Positions 33,903 to 43,673 of a stretch of 64,000 nucleotides of DNA are shown piece after piece; position 1 is the first letter of the stretch, and each line of letters begins with the position of its first letter. The stretch comes from Catellatospora tritici. Lineage in GTDB: Bacteria > Actinomycetota > Actinomycetes > Mycobacteriales > Micromonosporaceae. Made by a program: the position numbers and the translations under genes. The notes under the pieces were generated by a model that was not told where the DNA came from, did not search any database, and saw only the letters and a list, made by a program, of their open reading frames with translations. Location: contig NZ_JAHRCY010000014.1 of assembly GCF_019083965.1 (NCBI RefSeq), forward strand, positions 1,940 to 65,939, in the 5' to 3' direction.

Positions 33903-34582
33903 ATGTCGACCCGCATCTCCGTGAGCGGCCCGTCGCTGGTACGAAGGCTGCAGTTGACCTGCGCGTAGTTGTTTGTGCCGCCCGCTGCCCCCCGCGCTAT
34001 GAGCAGATAGGAACCCGCGGGCAGGGTGACACTCACGACCTCCTCCAGTTGGCCGTCCGGCGGGAGGGTGGCGTTGCCGCTCGGCTCCGCGACCCATGCG
34101 TCGCCAGCACCCTTCGGTCCCGCAGGCCCTGAAGGCCCGGGCGGTCCCGAGGGCCCGGCCGGTCCCAAGGACCCGGATTGGCCGGCTGGCCCCGGCGGAC
34201 CTTGCGGCCCGGTGGCACCTGCAGGACCGGCGGCACCTGCAGGACCGGCGACACCCGGTAGTCCCGGCAATCCAGGCACGCCGGGAAGCCCCGGCACTCC
34301 GGGCGGCCCAGGCGGACCCGGCGGGCCGGCCGGACCGCGCTCCTGCCAGCTCAACGGGTATTCGTGCTTGCCGCAGCCCTCCTTCTCGCGGACGATCCGC
34401 ATGCTGCCGCGGCCGTCACCGGAACGGACGACGCACGACGAGACGTGGTCCTGTTCCTGCCCGCTGCCCGCGGCTGCCGCCGTGCCGATCAGCACCACCG
34501 CGACAGCGGCGCCTAATGCCCAGAACCAGCGGCCATACCGGCGACCGCCCGTGGTGGCTGTCAATGTGCGCCCCTTGTCCAA
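33728..34582 (-). CDS. Membrane-anchored collagen-like protein
   Basis: The 284-residue product has one N-terminal membrane helix (WFWALGAAVAVVLIGTAAAAG) and a short Cys-containing domain. About 25 Gly-X-Y triplets follow (from GPAGPPGPPGPPG to GPAGPKG). A C-terminal beta-rich domain of about 125 residues (VVSVTLPAGSYLLIARG, AVLTDPTTEISLACRF) ends the chain. The triplets should form a trimeric collagen helix outside the cell with the C-terminal domain as trimeriser or binding head (inference). No prolyl hydroxylase is nearby. Confidence 0.85.
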   Translation of the reverse strand: MDKGRTLTATTGGRRYGRWFWALGAAVAVVLIGTAAAAGSGQEQDHVSSCVVRSGDGRGSMRIVREKEGCGKHEYPLSWQERGPAGPPGPPGPPGVPGLPGVPGLPGLPGVAGPAGAAGPAGATGPQGPPGPAGQSGSLGPAGPSGPPGPSGPAGPKGAGDAWVAEPSGNATLPPDGQLEEVVSVTLPAGSYLLIARGAAGGTNNYAQVNCSLRTSDGPLTEMRVDIQELPHNFTPFTLTAGAVLTDPTTEISLACRFAEGDTPDFAGVVDSQLSAIQVGTLHQ

Positions 34583-34749
34583 GCCCTTGCGACAATCGGC
34601 CTGCCCCGAATGCCGCGATCACGCCGTTATACGGCGATCATGCCGCTTCCGGGAACGTTTCTGCAGCATGCGGCCTGTGTGTCGAGCAAGATCGACGAAC
34701 GCCGGACCTACCGAGTGCGTACGGTGTCGGCGCCGATGAACCCAGGGCT

Positions 34750-35100
34750 TCAACCGGCCGCCAGGCCCAGGCGGGGCAGCCAGACCTTCTTCGGCACGCA
34801 CATCCGCCACGCCTCGGTGACCAGCTCGTACAGCTCCTGCTCGTCGATGACGGCCAAGCGCACCTGCACCCAGTGGAAGCGCAGGTCGGACTCGCGGGGC
34901 AGGAGGAACTTGTCCGGTTCGGCGGCGACGAGGTCGGCCCGCTCCTCCTTCGGGAAGCCGAACCCCATGATCGTCTCGTCGGGCGAGACCGAGGCGTAGA
35001 CGATGCCCCGGACGCGGAACTTCACGTAGTCGCGGACCAGCGCCTCCTCGGTGCGCGGCAGCGTCCGCGTGATCGCCCGTACGTCCTCCAGCGTCACCAT
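34750..35100 (-). CDS. MmcQ/YjbR-family protein
   Basis: The 116-residue product has the YjbR pattern: MVTLEDVRAITRTLPRTEEA, KFRVRGIVYASVSP, GFGFPKEERADLV and FHWVQVRLAVIDEQELYELVTEAW. The family is small, basic to neutral, cytoplasmic and usually described as DNA-binding-like without proven role. ATG 35100 is preferred over an upstream start at 35130 because similarity begins there. Confidence 0.88.
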   Translation of the reverse strand: MVTLEDVRAITRTLPRTEEALVRDYVKFRVRGIVYASVSPDETIMGFGFPKEERADLVAAEPDKFLLPRESDLRFHWVQVRLAVIDEQELYELVTEAWRMCVPKKVWLPRLGLAAG

Positions 35101-35144
35101 GCCCGAAACGCTAGCCCCGCCCACCGACACCCGCGCCGAGCGGA

Positions 35145-35198
35145 GTTAAGAAGGGCACCTTCTACATCGCAAAGCGATAAGAAGGTGCCCTTCCTTAC
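35145..35198. repeat. Dispersed palindromic element copy
   Basis: A 54-bp copy in the opposite orientation to the one at 29588: GTTAAGAAGGGCACCTTCTA, centre CATCGCAAAGCG, then ATAAGAAGGTGCCCTTCC. It lies between the YjbR gene and the 3' end of the protease gene and may terminate the latter. Confidence 0.88.
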
Positions 35199-35220
35199 CT
35201 CAGGTCACCCGAGAGCGGGG

Positions 35221-38200
35221 TCAGCAGGGGTCGAGGGGGTCGAGGGTGAAGTTGGCGGTGCGGACGATGCCCGCCTCGATCTTCAGCCGCGTGGCCTCCG
35301 GGATCCAGCCGTCCTTGGCGACGATGACCTCGTAGTTGCCCTTCGGCACCCAGTACGCGAAGGAGCCGTCGGCCCCGGCGCGCAGGGTCCAGCCGGTGTC
35401 CGGGAGGTCGAGCAGGTTCACCCGGACGATGGCGGGCACGCCCACCGGGCCGCCCGAGCAGGGCTGGCCGAGCACGGTGCCCTGGATCTTGCCCCAGCTC
35501 GGCGGCGGCGAGACGTTCATCTCGACGTCGACCCCGGACACCGGGTACGGCGTGTCCGAGCGCAGCGCGAGCTGGGCCTCGTACTTGCCGGGCTGCTGTA
35601 CGCCCGCCTCGGGGGTCGCGGTCAGGGTGACCGTGATGGTGCGCGACTTGCCCGCGGCCAGGGTGAACGACGCCGGGTTCTCGCTCAGCCAGGTGATCTC
35701 GGTGGCCTCGTCGCACTGCCCGAGGTCGCCGAGGAACTCCGACTTCTTCGACCCGACGAACGAGGTCGGCGAACCGCCGATCTTGTACGCGCCGCAGGCG
35801 GCCCCGGCCCGGTACACCGCGTTGGCGGCGTTGGGCAGGGTGAGCCAGGCGTTGGCGGCCGGGTCGTAGGCGATGGTCTTGTTCGTCACCGTGGTGGAGC
35901 CGTCGGTGACGCCACCGGCCAGCACCAGCAGGCCCCCGGCGGAGGTGCCCGCCGAACCCCACAGGTCGAACGGCAGGTCCGCGATCGGCGACCAGCTGTT
36001 GCCCGCCGGGTCGTAGCCGAAGCCGTTGTCGAAGTCGGCGTCGCCACTGCCACCGGCGCAGTACACCTTGTCACCGATGCCGCCGCAGGACATCCACGCG
36101 ACGCCCTGCGGGTAGGCCGCGCCCAGCGTGAACACGTTCGTCGCCGGGTCGAAGATGACCGTGTCGGTGGAGTCGGTGCAGCTGCTGTCGGTGCAGCCGC
36201 CCACCAGGATGATCTTGCCGTTGGCCGTGGCGATACCCGCCGCCGAGCGCGGCTTCGGGTTGATCACCCCGGACAACGTGCTCCACGTCCCGGCGATCGG
36301 GTCGAACACGTCGACGCTGGAGATCGGCGTGCCGCTGCTGTTCCAGCCACCCAGCACGTAGATCTTGCCACCGACGGCCGCCACCTGCGGCTTGGCCCGG
36401 CCGGTGGGCAGGTTCGGCAGAGCCGTCCACGCACCGGTCGTCGGGTCGTACCGGAAGGCCTTGTTCTCGTTGCCGGTGCCGCTACCGCCACCGACCGAGT
36501 AGATCTTGCCCTCCAGCGAGGCCGCCGCGTTGTCGAAGACGTCCACCGGGTAGTCGGCGATCGGAGCCCAGGCTCCGGCCACCGCCGGGGTCGAGGCCGG
36601 CGCCCGGTTGCCGGCCACGCCGGTCATCCCGCGCGAGGCCTTGCCGCCGGGCAGCTTCGTCTCCACCAGCGGGGCACCGGCCCGGCCGAGGATCTCGAAC
36701 GCGCCGCCGCGCTCCAGCACCTGCACCGTCGCCGCGGCGGAGCCGGTGTTGGTGACGGTCAGCGTGGTCTTGCGGGTGCTGTTGTACGGCTGGAACGACT
36801 GCACGTCGGTCGGCGCGATGGTCAACCGCCCGGCCTTCAGCGCGAAGTCGGCCCGCTTGATCCCGTCGCCGACCACGGCCACGTTCTTGCTGAGCGTGGC
36901 GTACGGCGCCTTCGTCGCGGCGAACGGGTGCGTCCCGGTCACCGTGGAGAAGAGCCAGTAGAAGCCGTCGCCCAGCGCCGGGTCGTCCGGCGTCGCCGCC
37001 GAGGCCGCCCTGTCACCGGGCACGTCGGTGCTGGTGACGGTGACCCCGTTGAGCCCGGCGCCGGTGTTGGCGTCGGTGGTGATCCCGGCGACCAGGCCGC
37101 CAGGCACCGGCGAGCAGGTCCGGTTGACCACCTCGACGTTGTCGACCTCCCACCACCAGGCCCAGGTGCCCTTGTACCGGAACCGGATCTGGGCGGTGGC
37201 CGCACCCGCGAGTGAGGTCAGCGCGATCTGCTCGACCCGGGGGCCGCGCAGGTTGGTGGTGGTCTGGTGCCAGACGTTGGTCCACGTGGTGCCGTCGGTG
37301 GTGACGTCCACGTCGGCGATGCTGTTGGAGAACGCGCGGTAGTCGCTGTTGAACCGCAGGTACGGCGCGCCCGAGCCGGACAGGTCGACCACCGGGGTGA
37401 TCAGGTCGGCGTCCTGCGTCTTGCCCTGGCCCAGGTTGTCGCTGTCCAGGATGGCGAAGCCGCCGGTGCCGCCGGTGAGGTTGCCGCGCGCCCCGGCGTC
37501 GTTGAACGACCAGTTGCCGTCCGCGGTGCGGGCGGCGGTGGTCCAGCCGGTCGGCAGGCTGCCGCCGCTGAAGTCCTGCGCCAGCAGCGGTGCGGTGAAC
37601 GCCGAGGCGTAGCCCGCGGCGGTGCAGCCCGGGTCGACCCCGACCGCGATGTTCACGGTCTTGGCCGCCGCGGCCAGGACCACCGAGGTGGTCGCGGTGC
37701 GGTAGCCGGGGTACAGCGGGGCGGTGCTGAACTGGTAGGTGGCGTTGCCGGGCAGGTTGACGCTGTAGCGGCCGGTGAACGGGTCAGTGAAGACCGGCAC
37801 GCCGGGGCCGCCCGCGACGTCGATGCGGGCGTACAGCGGATAGCCGTGGCCGGAGCCGTCGGTCACCTTGCCGCTGACGGTCACCATCGGCGCCGGGGTC
37901 AGCGCGAAGTTCTGCGTGACGGTGGCGTCCTCGGCGACGGTGACGGTCTGGGTCGACGCGTGGTAGCCGTACTTGCTCGCGGTGACCTCGTTGGCGCCCG
38001 CCGGGACGGTCAGCGAGAAGGAGCCGTCCGCCGCGGTGGTGACGGTGCGGCCGGTCACCGAGACGGTGGCACCGGACAGTACGGCGCTGGTCGCGGCGTC
38101 GGTCACGGTGCCGGTGACGGTGCCGTGCGGGCCGCGCGGGGCGGCCGTGACCGCCGCGTACGCGTCAAGCCGGCCCTCGCCGAAGTTGTTGTTGTCGTCG

Positions 38201-39585
38201 ACGGTGCCGCCGCAGCCGAGCGAGTCGGTGTCGATGGCGGTGTCGTCCAGCAGCGCCTTGGTGGCGTCGATGTCGCCCTTGAGCGCCGGGGCGGCCGACC
38301 ACAGCAGCGCGACGGTGCCCGCCACGTGCGGGGAGGCCATCGAGGTGCCGCTGAAGGAGTCGTATCCGCCGCCGGGGACGCTGGAGCGCACGTTCACGCC
38401 CGGGGCGGCGATGTTCGGCTTGATGCTGCCGTCCACCCCCGACGCGCCGCGGCTGCTGAAGCCCGCGATGACGTTGCTGCTGTTGTAGGCACCCGCGGAG
38501 TACGACTGCGGGTAGTCGCCGGGCGAGCCCGCGGTGCCGCAGTTCGGGCCCTCGTTGCCGTTGGAGAACATCGGGAAGATGCCCGCGGCGATCCAGGCGT
38601 CGACGGAGTCCTCGTACCACAGGTCACCGCCGCCACCGCCCCACGAGTTGTTGACGATGTCGGGGTGCAGGTCGGGACGCGGGTTGTTGCCGGCCCGGTC
38701 GGTCGGGGCGAGCACCCACTGCGCCGCCGCCAGCAGCGACGCGTCGGAGCAGGTGTTGACCTCGCAGCCCTTGGCCGCGATCCACTTCGCCCCGGGCGCC
38801 ACGCCGATCACGTTGCCGGCGCCGTCGTCGCCGACCATGGTGCCCATGGTGTGGGTGCCGTGGTCGTTGTTGTCGCACGGCGTGCCACCCGTGCAGATGC
38901 CGGTCGGGTCGAACCAGTTGTAGTCGTGGTCGAACGAGCCGCCGACGTTGCCCCGGTACTTGCCGACCAGCGCCGGGTGGTCGAACTGCACACCGCTGTC
39001 GATGTTGGCCACGACGACGCCCTCACCGCGTACGCCGTACTCCGACCACACGCGCGGCGCCTGGATGTTGTCCAGGCCCCACTCGACCGCGTTGACGGTC
39101 GCCGGGTCGGTGCCCTGGATCGGCTGCACCAGCGGGTACGTCTTGGACGGGACGATGCTGGCCACGCTCGGCTGCGCCGCCAGCGCGTCGACGACCGACT
39201 GGTCGCCGGACACGTAAAGCGCGTTGGCGATCCAGAACGACTTGTAGCTCACCTTGCGCTCGTCCAGCAGCGCCCGCACGTCGTGCTGGCTGCTGGCCGC
39301 TGTCGCGGTGAGCGCGCCGTAGACGCGGGTGGCGCGCTCGGTCGAGCCGGGCGCGGTCGCCGCCGGGCTCAGGTCGGCTTTGGCGCGCAGGTACACCAGG
39401 AACCCGGTGGTCCCGCCGCCGGCCACCGCGGCGCGCACCGCCGCGCTGACCTCTGCCTTGGGTGCCGGTGCGGGTGCGGCCTGCGCCACCGCGGGCGCGC
39501 TGCTCGCGGCCAGTAGCAGTACCGATACGGCGGCCAGGCGTTGCGGCCACCGCGACCGGCTGTTACGCCGGTTGGCTTGCGACAT
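35221..39585 (-). CDS. Secreted subtilisin-family (S8) protease with Kelch and carboxypeptidase-regulatory repeats
   Basis: The 1454-residue product has a signal peptide (to about residue 37) and an inhibitor-I9-like propeptide. The S8 domain has Asp in NIDSGVQFDHP (about 195), His in HGTHTMGTM (about 242) and Ser in GTSMASPHVAGTVAL (about 415). Two CarboxypepD_reg-like domains and a beta domain with WWWEVDNVEVV follow. Another regulatory-like domain precedes six or so Kelch repeats (KIYSVGGG, KIYVLGGW) and a last CarboxypepD_reg-like domain. It should degrade extracellular protein; the Kelch propeller may bind substrate. ATG 39585 follows GGGGAGG. The winged-helix gene at 39823 diverges from it. 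Confidence 0.93.
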   Translation of the reverse strand: MSQANRRNSRSRWPQRLAAVSVLLLAASSAPAVAQAAPAPAPKAEVSAAVRAAVAGGGTTGFLVYLRAKADLSPAATAPGSTERATRVYGALTATAASSQHDVRALLDERKVSYKSFWIANALYVSGDQSVVDALAAQPSVASIVPSKTYPLVQPIQGTDPATVNAVEWGLDNIQAPRVWSEYGVRGEGVVVANIDSGVQFDHPALVGKYRGNVGGSFDHDYNWFDPTGICTGGTPCDNNDHGTHTMGTMVGDDGAGNVIGVAPGAKWIAAKGCEVNTCSDASLLAAAQWVLAPTDRAGNNPRPDLHPDIVNNSWGGGGGDLWYEDSVDAWIAAGIFPMFSNGNEGPNCGTAGSPGDYPQSYSAGAYNSSNVIAGFSSRGASGVDGSIKPNIAAPGVNVRSSVPGGGYDSFSGTSMASPHVAGTVALLWSAAPALKGDIDATKALLDDTAIDTDSLGCGGTVDDNNNFGEGRLDAYAAVTAAPRGPHGTVTGTVTDAATSAVLSGATVSVTGRTVTTAADGSFSLTVPAGANEVTASKYGYHASTQTVTVAEDATVTQNFALTPAPMVTVSGKVTDGSGHGYPLYARIDVAGGPGVPVFTDPFTGRYSVNLPGNATYQFSTAPLYPGYRTATTSVVLAAAAKTVNIAVGVDPGCTAAGYASAFTAPLLAQDFSGGSLPTGWTTAARTADGNWSFNDAGARGNLTGGTGGFAILDSDNLGQGKTQDADLITPVVDLSGSGAPYLRFNSDYRAFSNSIADVDVTTDGTTWTNVWHQTTTNLRGPRVEQIALTSLAGAATAQIRFRYKGTWAWWWEVDNVEVVNRTCSPVPGGLVAGITTDANTGAGLNGVTVTSTDVPGDRAASAATPDDPALGDGFYWLFSTVTGTHPFAATKAPYATLSKNVAVVGDGIKRADFALKAGRLTIAPTDVQSFQPYNSTRKTTLTVTNTGSAAATVQVLERGGAFEILGRAGAPLVETKLPGGKASRGMTGVAGNRAPASTPAVAGAWAPIADYPVDVFDNAAASLEGKIYSVGGGSGTGNENKAFRYDPTTGAWTALPNLPTGRAKPQVAAVGGKIYVLGGWNSSGTPISSVDVFDPIAGTWSTLSGVINPKPRSAAGIATANGKIILVGGCTDSSCTDSTDTVIFDPATNVFTLGAAYPQGVAWMSCGGIGDKVYCAGGSGDADFDNGFGYDPAGNSWSPIADLPFDLWGSAGTSAGGLLVLAGGVTDGSTTVTNKTIAYDPAANAWLTLPNAANAVYRAGAACGAYKIGGSPTSFVGSKKSEFLGDLGQCDEATEITWLSENPASFTLAAGKSRTITVTLTATPEAGVQQPGKYEAQLALRSDTPYPVSGVDVEMNVSPPPSWGKIQGTVLGQPCSGGPVGVPAIVRVNLLDLPDTGWTLRAGADGSFAYWVPKGNYEVIVAKDGWIPEATRLKIEAGIVRTANFTLDPLDPC

Positions 39586-39822
39586 CTCGTCCTCCCCTGG
39601 ATGAGCGGCCCGCGACGGGGATGTCCCGCGCAGGCCATTGCATGCCATGCTTCGGTCAGCCAATGGCGGCTATCAATGGCCACGTGCGGGCAAGTCCCTG
39701 TCAGTACTCCGTCGATCCGGGCAGAATGCCGTCAGCGTCGCCCATCTGCCCGACGGAAAGTTGACTTGATCTATGCGAACGGGTTGTCTGTAGGCGTTTG
39801 AGCAACCACTGGGGAGGTTGCG

Positions 39823-40335
39823 GTGATCGCTGCCGATGTGCCGCTGGTTGTCTGCGTATCGTCCGATCTGGCGGTACGCGAGCGCTTGGTGCGCCGACTC
39901 GACTCCTGCGGCGCCGTACTCATCTGCGCCGACCTCGAAGAGCTGCGCGGCATCCTGTTTCCCGAACCGGCGGCCGTCGAGGCACCGCCCACCCCGGCGG
40001 TCACCGCCGTGCACGCGGAGCGGGTGCAGCTGGGCAGCCTGGTCATCGAGGCGGGCGGGCACCGGGTGAGCTGGCAGGGCGCGCCACTGTCGCTGACCCG
40101 GCTGGAACGGCGACTGCTCGGCTGCCTGGCCGGTCCGCCGTCGACCGTGTGGACCTACCAGCGACTGTTCCAGGCCGTATGGGGCGGCGCCTACCTGGGC
40201 GACACGTCCATCCTGCACTCGGCGGTGAAGCGGCTGCGGGTCAAGCTCGCCGTGGCCGAGGGCGAGTTGGCCGTCGAGACGGTCCGCGGCGTCGGTTACC
40301 GCCTGGTCGCCACCGACGCCACGCGCCGGAACTGA
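39823..40335 (+). CDS. Winged-helix regulator with degenerate receiver-like N-terminus
   Basis: The 170-residue product ends in an OmpR/PhoB-type winged helix (PLSLTRLERRLLGCLAGPP, VWTYQRLFQAVWG, HSAVKRLRVKLA, ETVRGVGYRLV). The N-terminal 60 residues resemble half a receiver domain (VPLVVCVSSDLAVRERLVRRL) without a clear phosphorylation Asp. It lies between two large secreted peptidase genes and could control them (inference). The start is GTG 39823 with GGGGAGG upstream. Confidence 0.82.
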   Translation: MIAADVPLVVCVSSDLAVRERLVRRLDSCGAVLICADLEELRGILFPEPAAVEAPPTPAVTAVHAERVQLGSLVIEAGGHRVSWQGAPLSLTRLERRLLGCLAGPPSTVWTYQRLFQAVWGGAYLGDTSILHSAVKRLRVKLAVAEGELAVETVRGVGYRLVATDATRRN

Positions 40336-40485
40336 GCCGCCACGCCGCCTACGCGCCTTAACCTGTGGCGTACAGACGAGCGGCGCCCCCTCCGCCCATT
40401 CGATCGTGGTCTTATCTATTGACATATGTGACGGTGACCCGAAGGCTTTCTTTCGGAAGTCCTTCGACACCCAGGGGGAGCACAG

Positions 40486-43400
40486 ATGACAAGATCACGG
40501 ATCGTGGCCGCGGGCCTCGGCGTGGTAGGCGCGATCGCGCTGATCCTGCCGAGCAGCGCGCAGGCGGTCGGCTCGGCGGCACCGCCGACGACCGTCAAGG
40601 CCACGGGCGAGGCCAACCCGCTCGAGGTCTATGTCGGCGAGATCGCCGCCAACGAACTCGCCCGACTCCGCGCGCTGGGCCTGGACCGGGAGGACGTGGC
40701 GGTCAAGCCCGGGTCCGGCGACAAGTTGTCGGTCGAGGTCGTGCTCACCCGGCGCGACGCGGCCCGGCTGGCGAGCCAGGGCGTCAAGCTGTCGGTCAAG
40801 ACGATCGACGGCAGGCCCGCCTCGCAGTCGCCGCGTCGACTGGCCGGTCCGGCCGTGTTCCGGCCCTACAGCGGGTCCGGCGGGCTGCGCGAGGAGCTGG
40901 TGCAGACCGCCGCCGCCCATCCCGACCTGGCCAAGTTGGAGACCATCGGCTACACCGTGCAGGGCAAGCCGATCACGGCGGTCAAGGTCACCCGCAACGC
41001 CCGCTCGGTCAAGGACGGCAGCCGCCCGTCGGTGATCTACCTCGGCGCGCAGCACGCCCGCGAGTGGATCACCCCGGAGATGGTGCGCCGCCTGCTGCAC
41101 CACTTCCTCGACGGGTACGGCACCGACCCCGAGCTGACCAGCCTGGTCAACACCCGTGAGCTGTGGTTCGTGCCGGTGGCCAACCCCGACGGCTACGACT
41201 TCACCTTCACCGGCGAGAACCGGCTGTGGCGCAAGAACCTGCACGACAACGACGGTGACGGCGTGATCGGGGCCGGCGACGGCGTGGACCCGAACCGCAA
41301 CTACGCCACCAAGTGGGGCTACGACAACGAGGGCTCCTCCGACGACCCGGCCAGCGAGACGTTCCGGGGCAGCGGCCCGAACTCCGAGCCGGAGTCCAAG
41401 GCGCTGGACGCGCTGTTCAAGCGGGTCAAGTTCGACTTCTTCGTCAACTACCACTCCGCCGCCGAACTGCTGCTGTACGGCGCCGGCTGGCAGGTCAGCA
41501 CCCCCACGCCCGACGACGTCATCTACGAGGCCCTGGCCGGCGACGACGCGCACTCGGCCATCCCCGGCTACGACCCGGACATCTCCGCCGAGCTGTACAC
41601 CACCAACGGCGACACCGACCTGCACATGGCCGTCAAGTACGGCACGCTCGGCTTCACCCCCGAGATGAGCACCTGCGAGACCGCGTCCAACATCGACCCC
41701 GACGACCCGTGGAACGCCGAGGACTGCGCCAGCGTCTTCAACTTCCCGGACGACGAGCAGCTGATCCAGGACGAGTTCCTGAAGAACATCCCGTTCGCGC
41801 TGTCGCTGGCCAAGTCGGCCGCCGACCCGGCCAACCCGGTCTCGGCGGTCGGGCGCACCACCCCCGACTTCGTCGTCGACTCCTTCGACGTGTCGTACGG
41901 CCGCACCCAGCCGGTGGCCGCGACCATCCGGCGTTCGCTGAAGAACGTGCAGGTGCACTGGCGCGTCAACGGCGGCTACACCAAGACCGGCGGGGTCAAG
42001 GAGTGGCGCGGCGGCGAACGCTACGGCGACACCAACAACGACTACTACGGCGAGTTCCGCGGCAAGGTCACCGGCACCAAGCCGGGCGACCAGGTCGAGG
42101 TGTGGTTCACCGGCAAGGGCAAGAGCGGGCCGGTCGCCAGCGAGCACTTCACCTACAAGGTGCACGACGACATCGGCGGCAGGGTGCTCATCCTGGCCGC
42201 GGAGGACGTCACCGGCGCCAGCCCGGCGCAGACCGGCACCGCCGCCAAGTACACCGACTCCTACGCCGCTGCGCTGACCGCCGCCGGTTACACCAGCGAC
42301 GTGTACGACTTCGACACCATGGGTCGGCGGGCGCCGCACCCGCTGGGCGTGCTGTCGCACTACGACGCGGTGGTGTGGGAGACCGGCGACGACATCATCC
42401 TGCGCCAGCTCGGCCAGCCCGGCGGCACCACCGCCAAGGCCTCGCTCGACATCGAGCTGGCCGTGCGCGACTACCTCAACGAGGGCGGCAAGCTGCTGCT
42501 CTCCGGGCAGTACGCCGAGTACGCCCAGTCGGCCGACGGGGCCTACTTCTACAACCCCAACGTGCCGACCGAGCCCGAGTGCACCGTCCGCGAGTACCCG
42601 TGCCTGCCGGTGCTCAACGACTTCCTGCAGTACTGGCTCGGCGCGTACAGCTACGTCGACGGCGGCGGCAGCGACCCGGACGCCAACCCGTACCCGCTGG
42701 GCGGCAACGCGGGGGCCTTCAACGGCTTCACCGGCACCCTCAACGGCACCGGGTCGGCCGAGAACCAGGGGCACACCGCCTCGTTCCTGAGCACCTCGAG
42801 CTTCCTGCCCCCGGCCGCGTTCCCGCAGTTCCGCAGCTCGGCCCCGGCCGACTGGCTGCGCCCCGGCGCCGCCCCGTACGACCCGCACACCGGCGGCTGG
42901 TACCTCTACAGCGGCCGGGCCGACTCCAGCTACAAGCGGCTGACCCACACCGTCGACCTGACCGGAAAGACCAGCGGTGAGCTGCGGTTCTGGTCATCGT
43001 TCGACACCGAGCCGGACTGGGACTACCTGTTCGTCGAGGCGCACGTGGTGGGCTCCGACGACTGGACGACGCTGCCGGACACCACCGGCCACAGCACCCA
43101 GGGCACCGGCGAGAGCTGCGCCGCGGGCTGGGTCGACGGCGTGCACCCGTTCCTGGCCCACTACCAGGGCTGGGACTGCTCGGCGACGGGCAGCACGGGC
43201 TCCTGGAACGCGCTCACCGGCGCCTCCGGCGGCTGGACCGAGCTGGCATTCGACCTGACGCCGTACGCGGGCAAGCAGGTCGAGCTGTCCATCTCGTACG
43301 CCTCCGACTGGGGCACCCAGGGCCTGGGCGTCTTCGTCGACGACGTGACGGTCAAGGCCGACGGCGCGACCGTCGCCGACACCTCGTTCGAGAGCGACCT

Positions 43401-43602
43401 GGGTGGCTGGACGATCGCGGGCCCGCCCGCGGGCTCGCCCGGCAACAGCAGCGACTTCGCCCGCAGCCAGCTGGCCTTCGAGGAGGGCAGCATCGTGACG
43501 ACCCGCGACACGGTCTTCACCGGTTTCGGCATCGAGGGCCTGTCCCCCACCGAGCGCAACGACCTGATCAACCGAGCCCTCCACCACCTCCTGAACCACT
43601 GA
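40486..43602 (+). CDS. Secreted M14 zinc carboxypeptidase with large C-terminal extension
   Basis: The 1038-residue product has a signal peptide ending AQA and the M14 metal site HAREW (about H189, E192). A distal His lies in FFVNYHSAAELLLY (about 322) and the substrate-binding block is DPNRNYATKWGY. The probable catalytic Glu lies in GFTPEMSTCE. From about residue 480 it carries extra domains, including an immune-inhibitor-A-like beta region (VDLTGKTSGELRFWSSFDTEPDWDYLFVEAH). It should trim C-terminal residues from extracellular peptides. It is a natural partner for the nearby subtilase. Confidence 0.92.
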   Translation: MTRSRIVAAGLGVVGAIALILPSSAQAVGSAAPPTTVKATGEANPLEVYVGEIAANELARLRALGLDREDVAVKPGSGDKLSVEVVLTRRDAARLASQGVKLSVKTIDGRPASQSPRRLAGPAVFRPYSGSGGLREELVQTAAAHPDLAKLETIGYTVQGKPITAVKVTRNARSVKDGSRPSVIYLGAQHAREWITPEMVRRLLHHFLDGYGTDPELTSLVNTRELWFVPVANPDGYDFTFTGENRLWRKNLHDNDGDGVIGAGDGVDPNRNYATKWGYDNEGSSDDPASETFRGSGPNSEPESKALDALFKRVKFDFFVNYHSAAELLLYGAGWQVSTPTPDDVIYEALAGDDAHSAIPGYDPDISAELYTTNGDTDLHMAVKYGTLGFTPEMSTCETASNIDPDDPWNAEDCASVFNFPDDEQLIQDEFLKNIPFALSLAKSAADPANPVSAVGRTTPDFVVDSFDVSYGRTQPVAATIRRSLKNVQVHWRVNGGYTKTGGVKEWRGGERYGDTNNDYYGEFRGKVTGTKPGDQVEVWFTGKGKSGPVASEHFTYKVHDDIGGRVLILAAEDVTGASPAQTGTAAKYTDSYAAALTAAGYTSDVYDFDTMGRRAPHPLGVLSHYDAVVWETGDDIILRQLGQPGGTTAKASLDIELAVRDYLNEGGKLLLSGQYAEYAQSADGAYFYNPNVPTEPECTVREYPCLPVLNDFLQYWLGAYSYVDGGGSDPDANPYPLGGNAGAFNGFTGTLNGTGSAENQGHTASFLSTSSFLPPAAFPQFRSSAPADWLRPGAAPYDPHTGGWYLYSGRADSSYKRLTHTVDLTGKTSGELRFWSSFDTEPDWDYLFVEAHVVGSDDWTTLPDTTGHSTQGTGESCAAGWVDGVHPFLAHYQGWDCSATGSTGSWNALTGASGGWTELAFDLTPYAGKQVELSISYASDWGTQGLGVFVDDVTVKADGATVADTSFESDLGGWTIAGPPAGSPGNSSDFARSQLAFEEGSIVTTRDTVFTGFGIEGLSPTERNDLINRALHHLLNH

Positions 43603-43608
43603 CCGCAA

Positions 43609-43661
43609 GTAAGAAGGGCACCTTCTTATCGCTTTGCGATATAGAAGGTGCCCTTCTTAAC
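43609..43661. repeat. Dispersed palindromic element copy
   Basis: A 53-bp copy: GTAAGAAGGGCACCTTCTTA, centre TCGCTTTGCGATA, then AGAAGGTGCCCTTCTTAAC. It sits between the convergent carboxypeptidase and methyltransferase genes, six bases after one stop and 12 before the other, where it could serve as a bidirectional terminator. Confidence 0.9.
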
Positions 43662-43673
43662 GTGCTGAGACCG

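Noticed and set aside
34096..39516. Very long plus-strand ORFs over the collagen-like and protease genes
   Set aside because: They mirror GC-rich coding on the other strand and show only Arg/Val/Gly-rich composition without a family signature.
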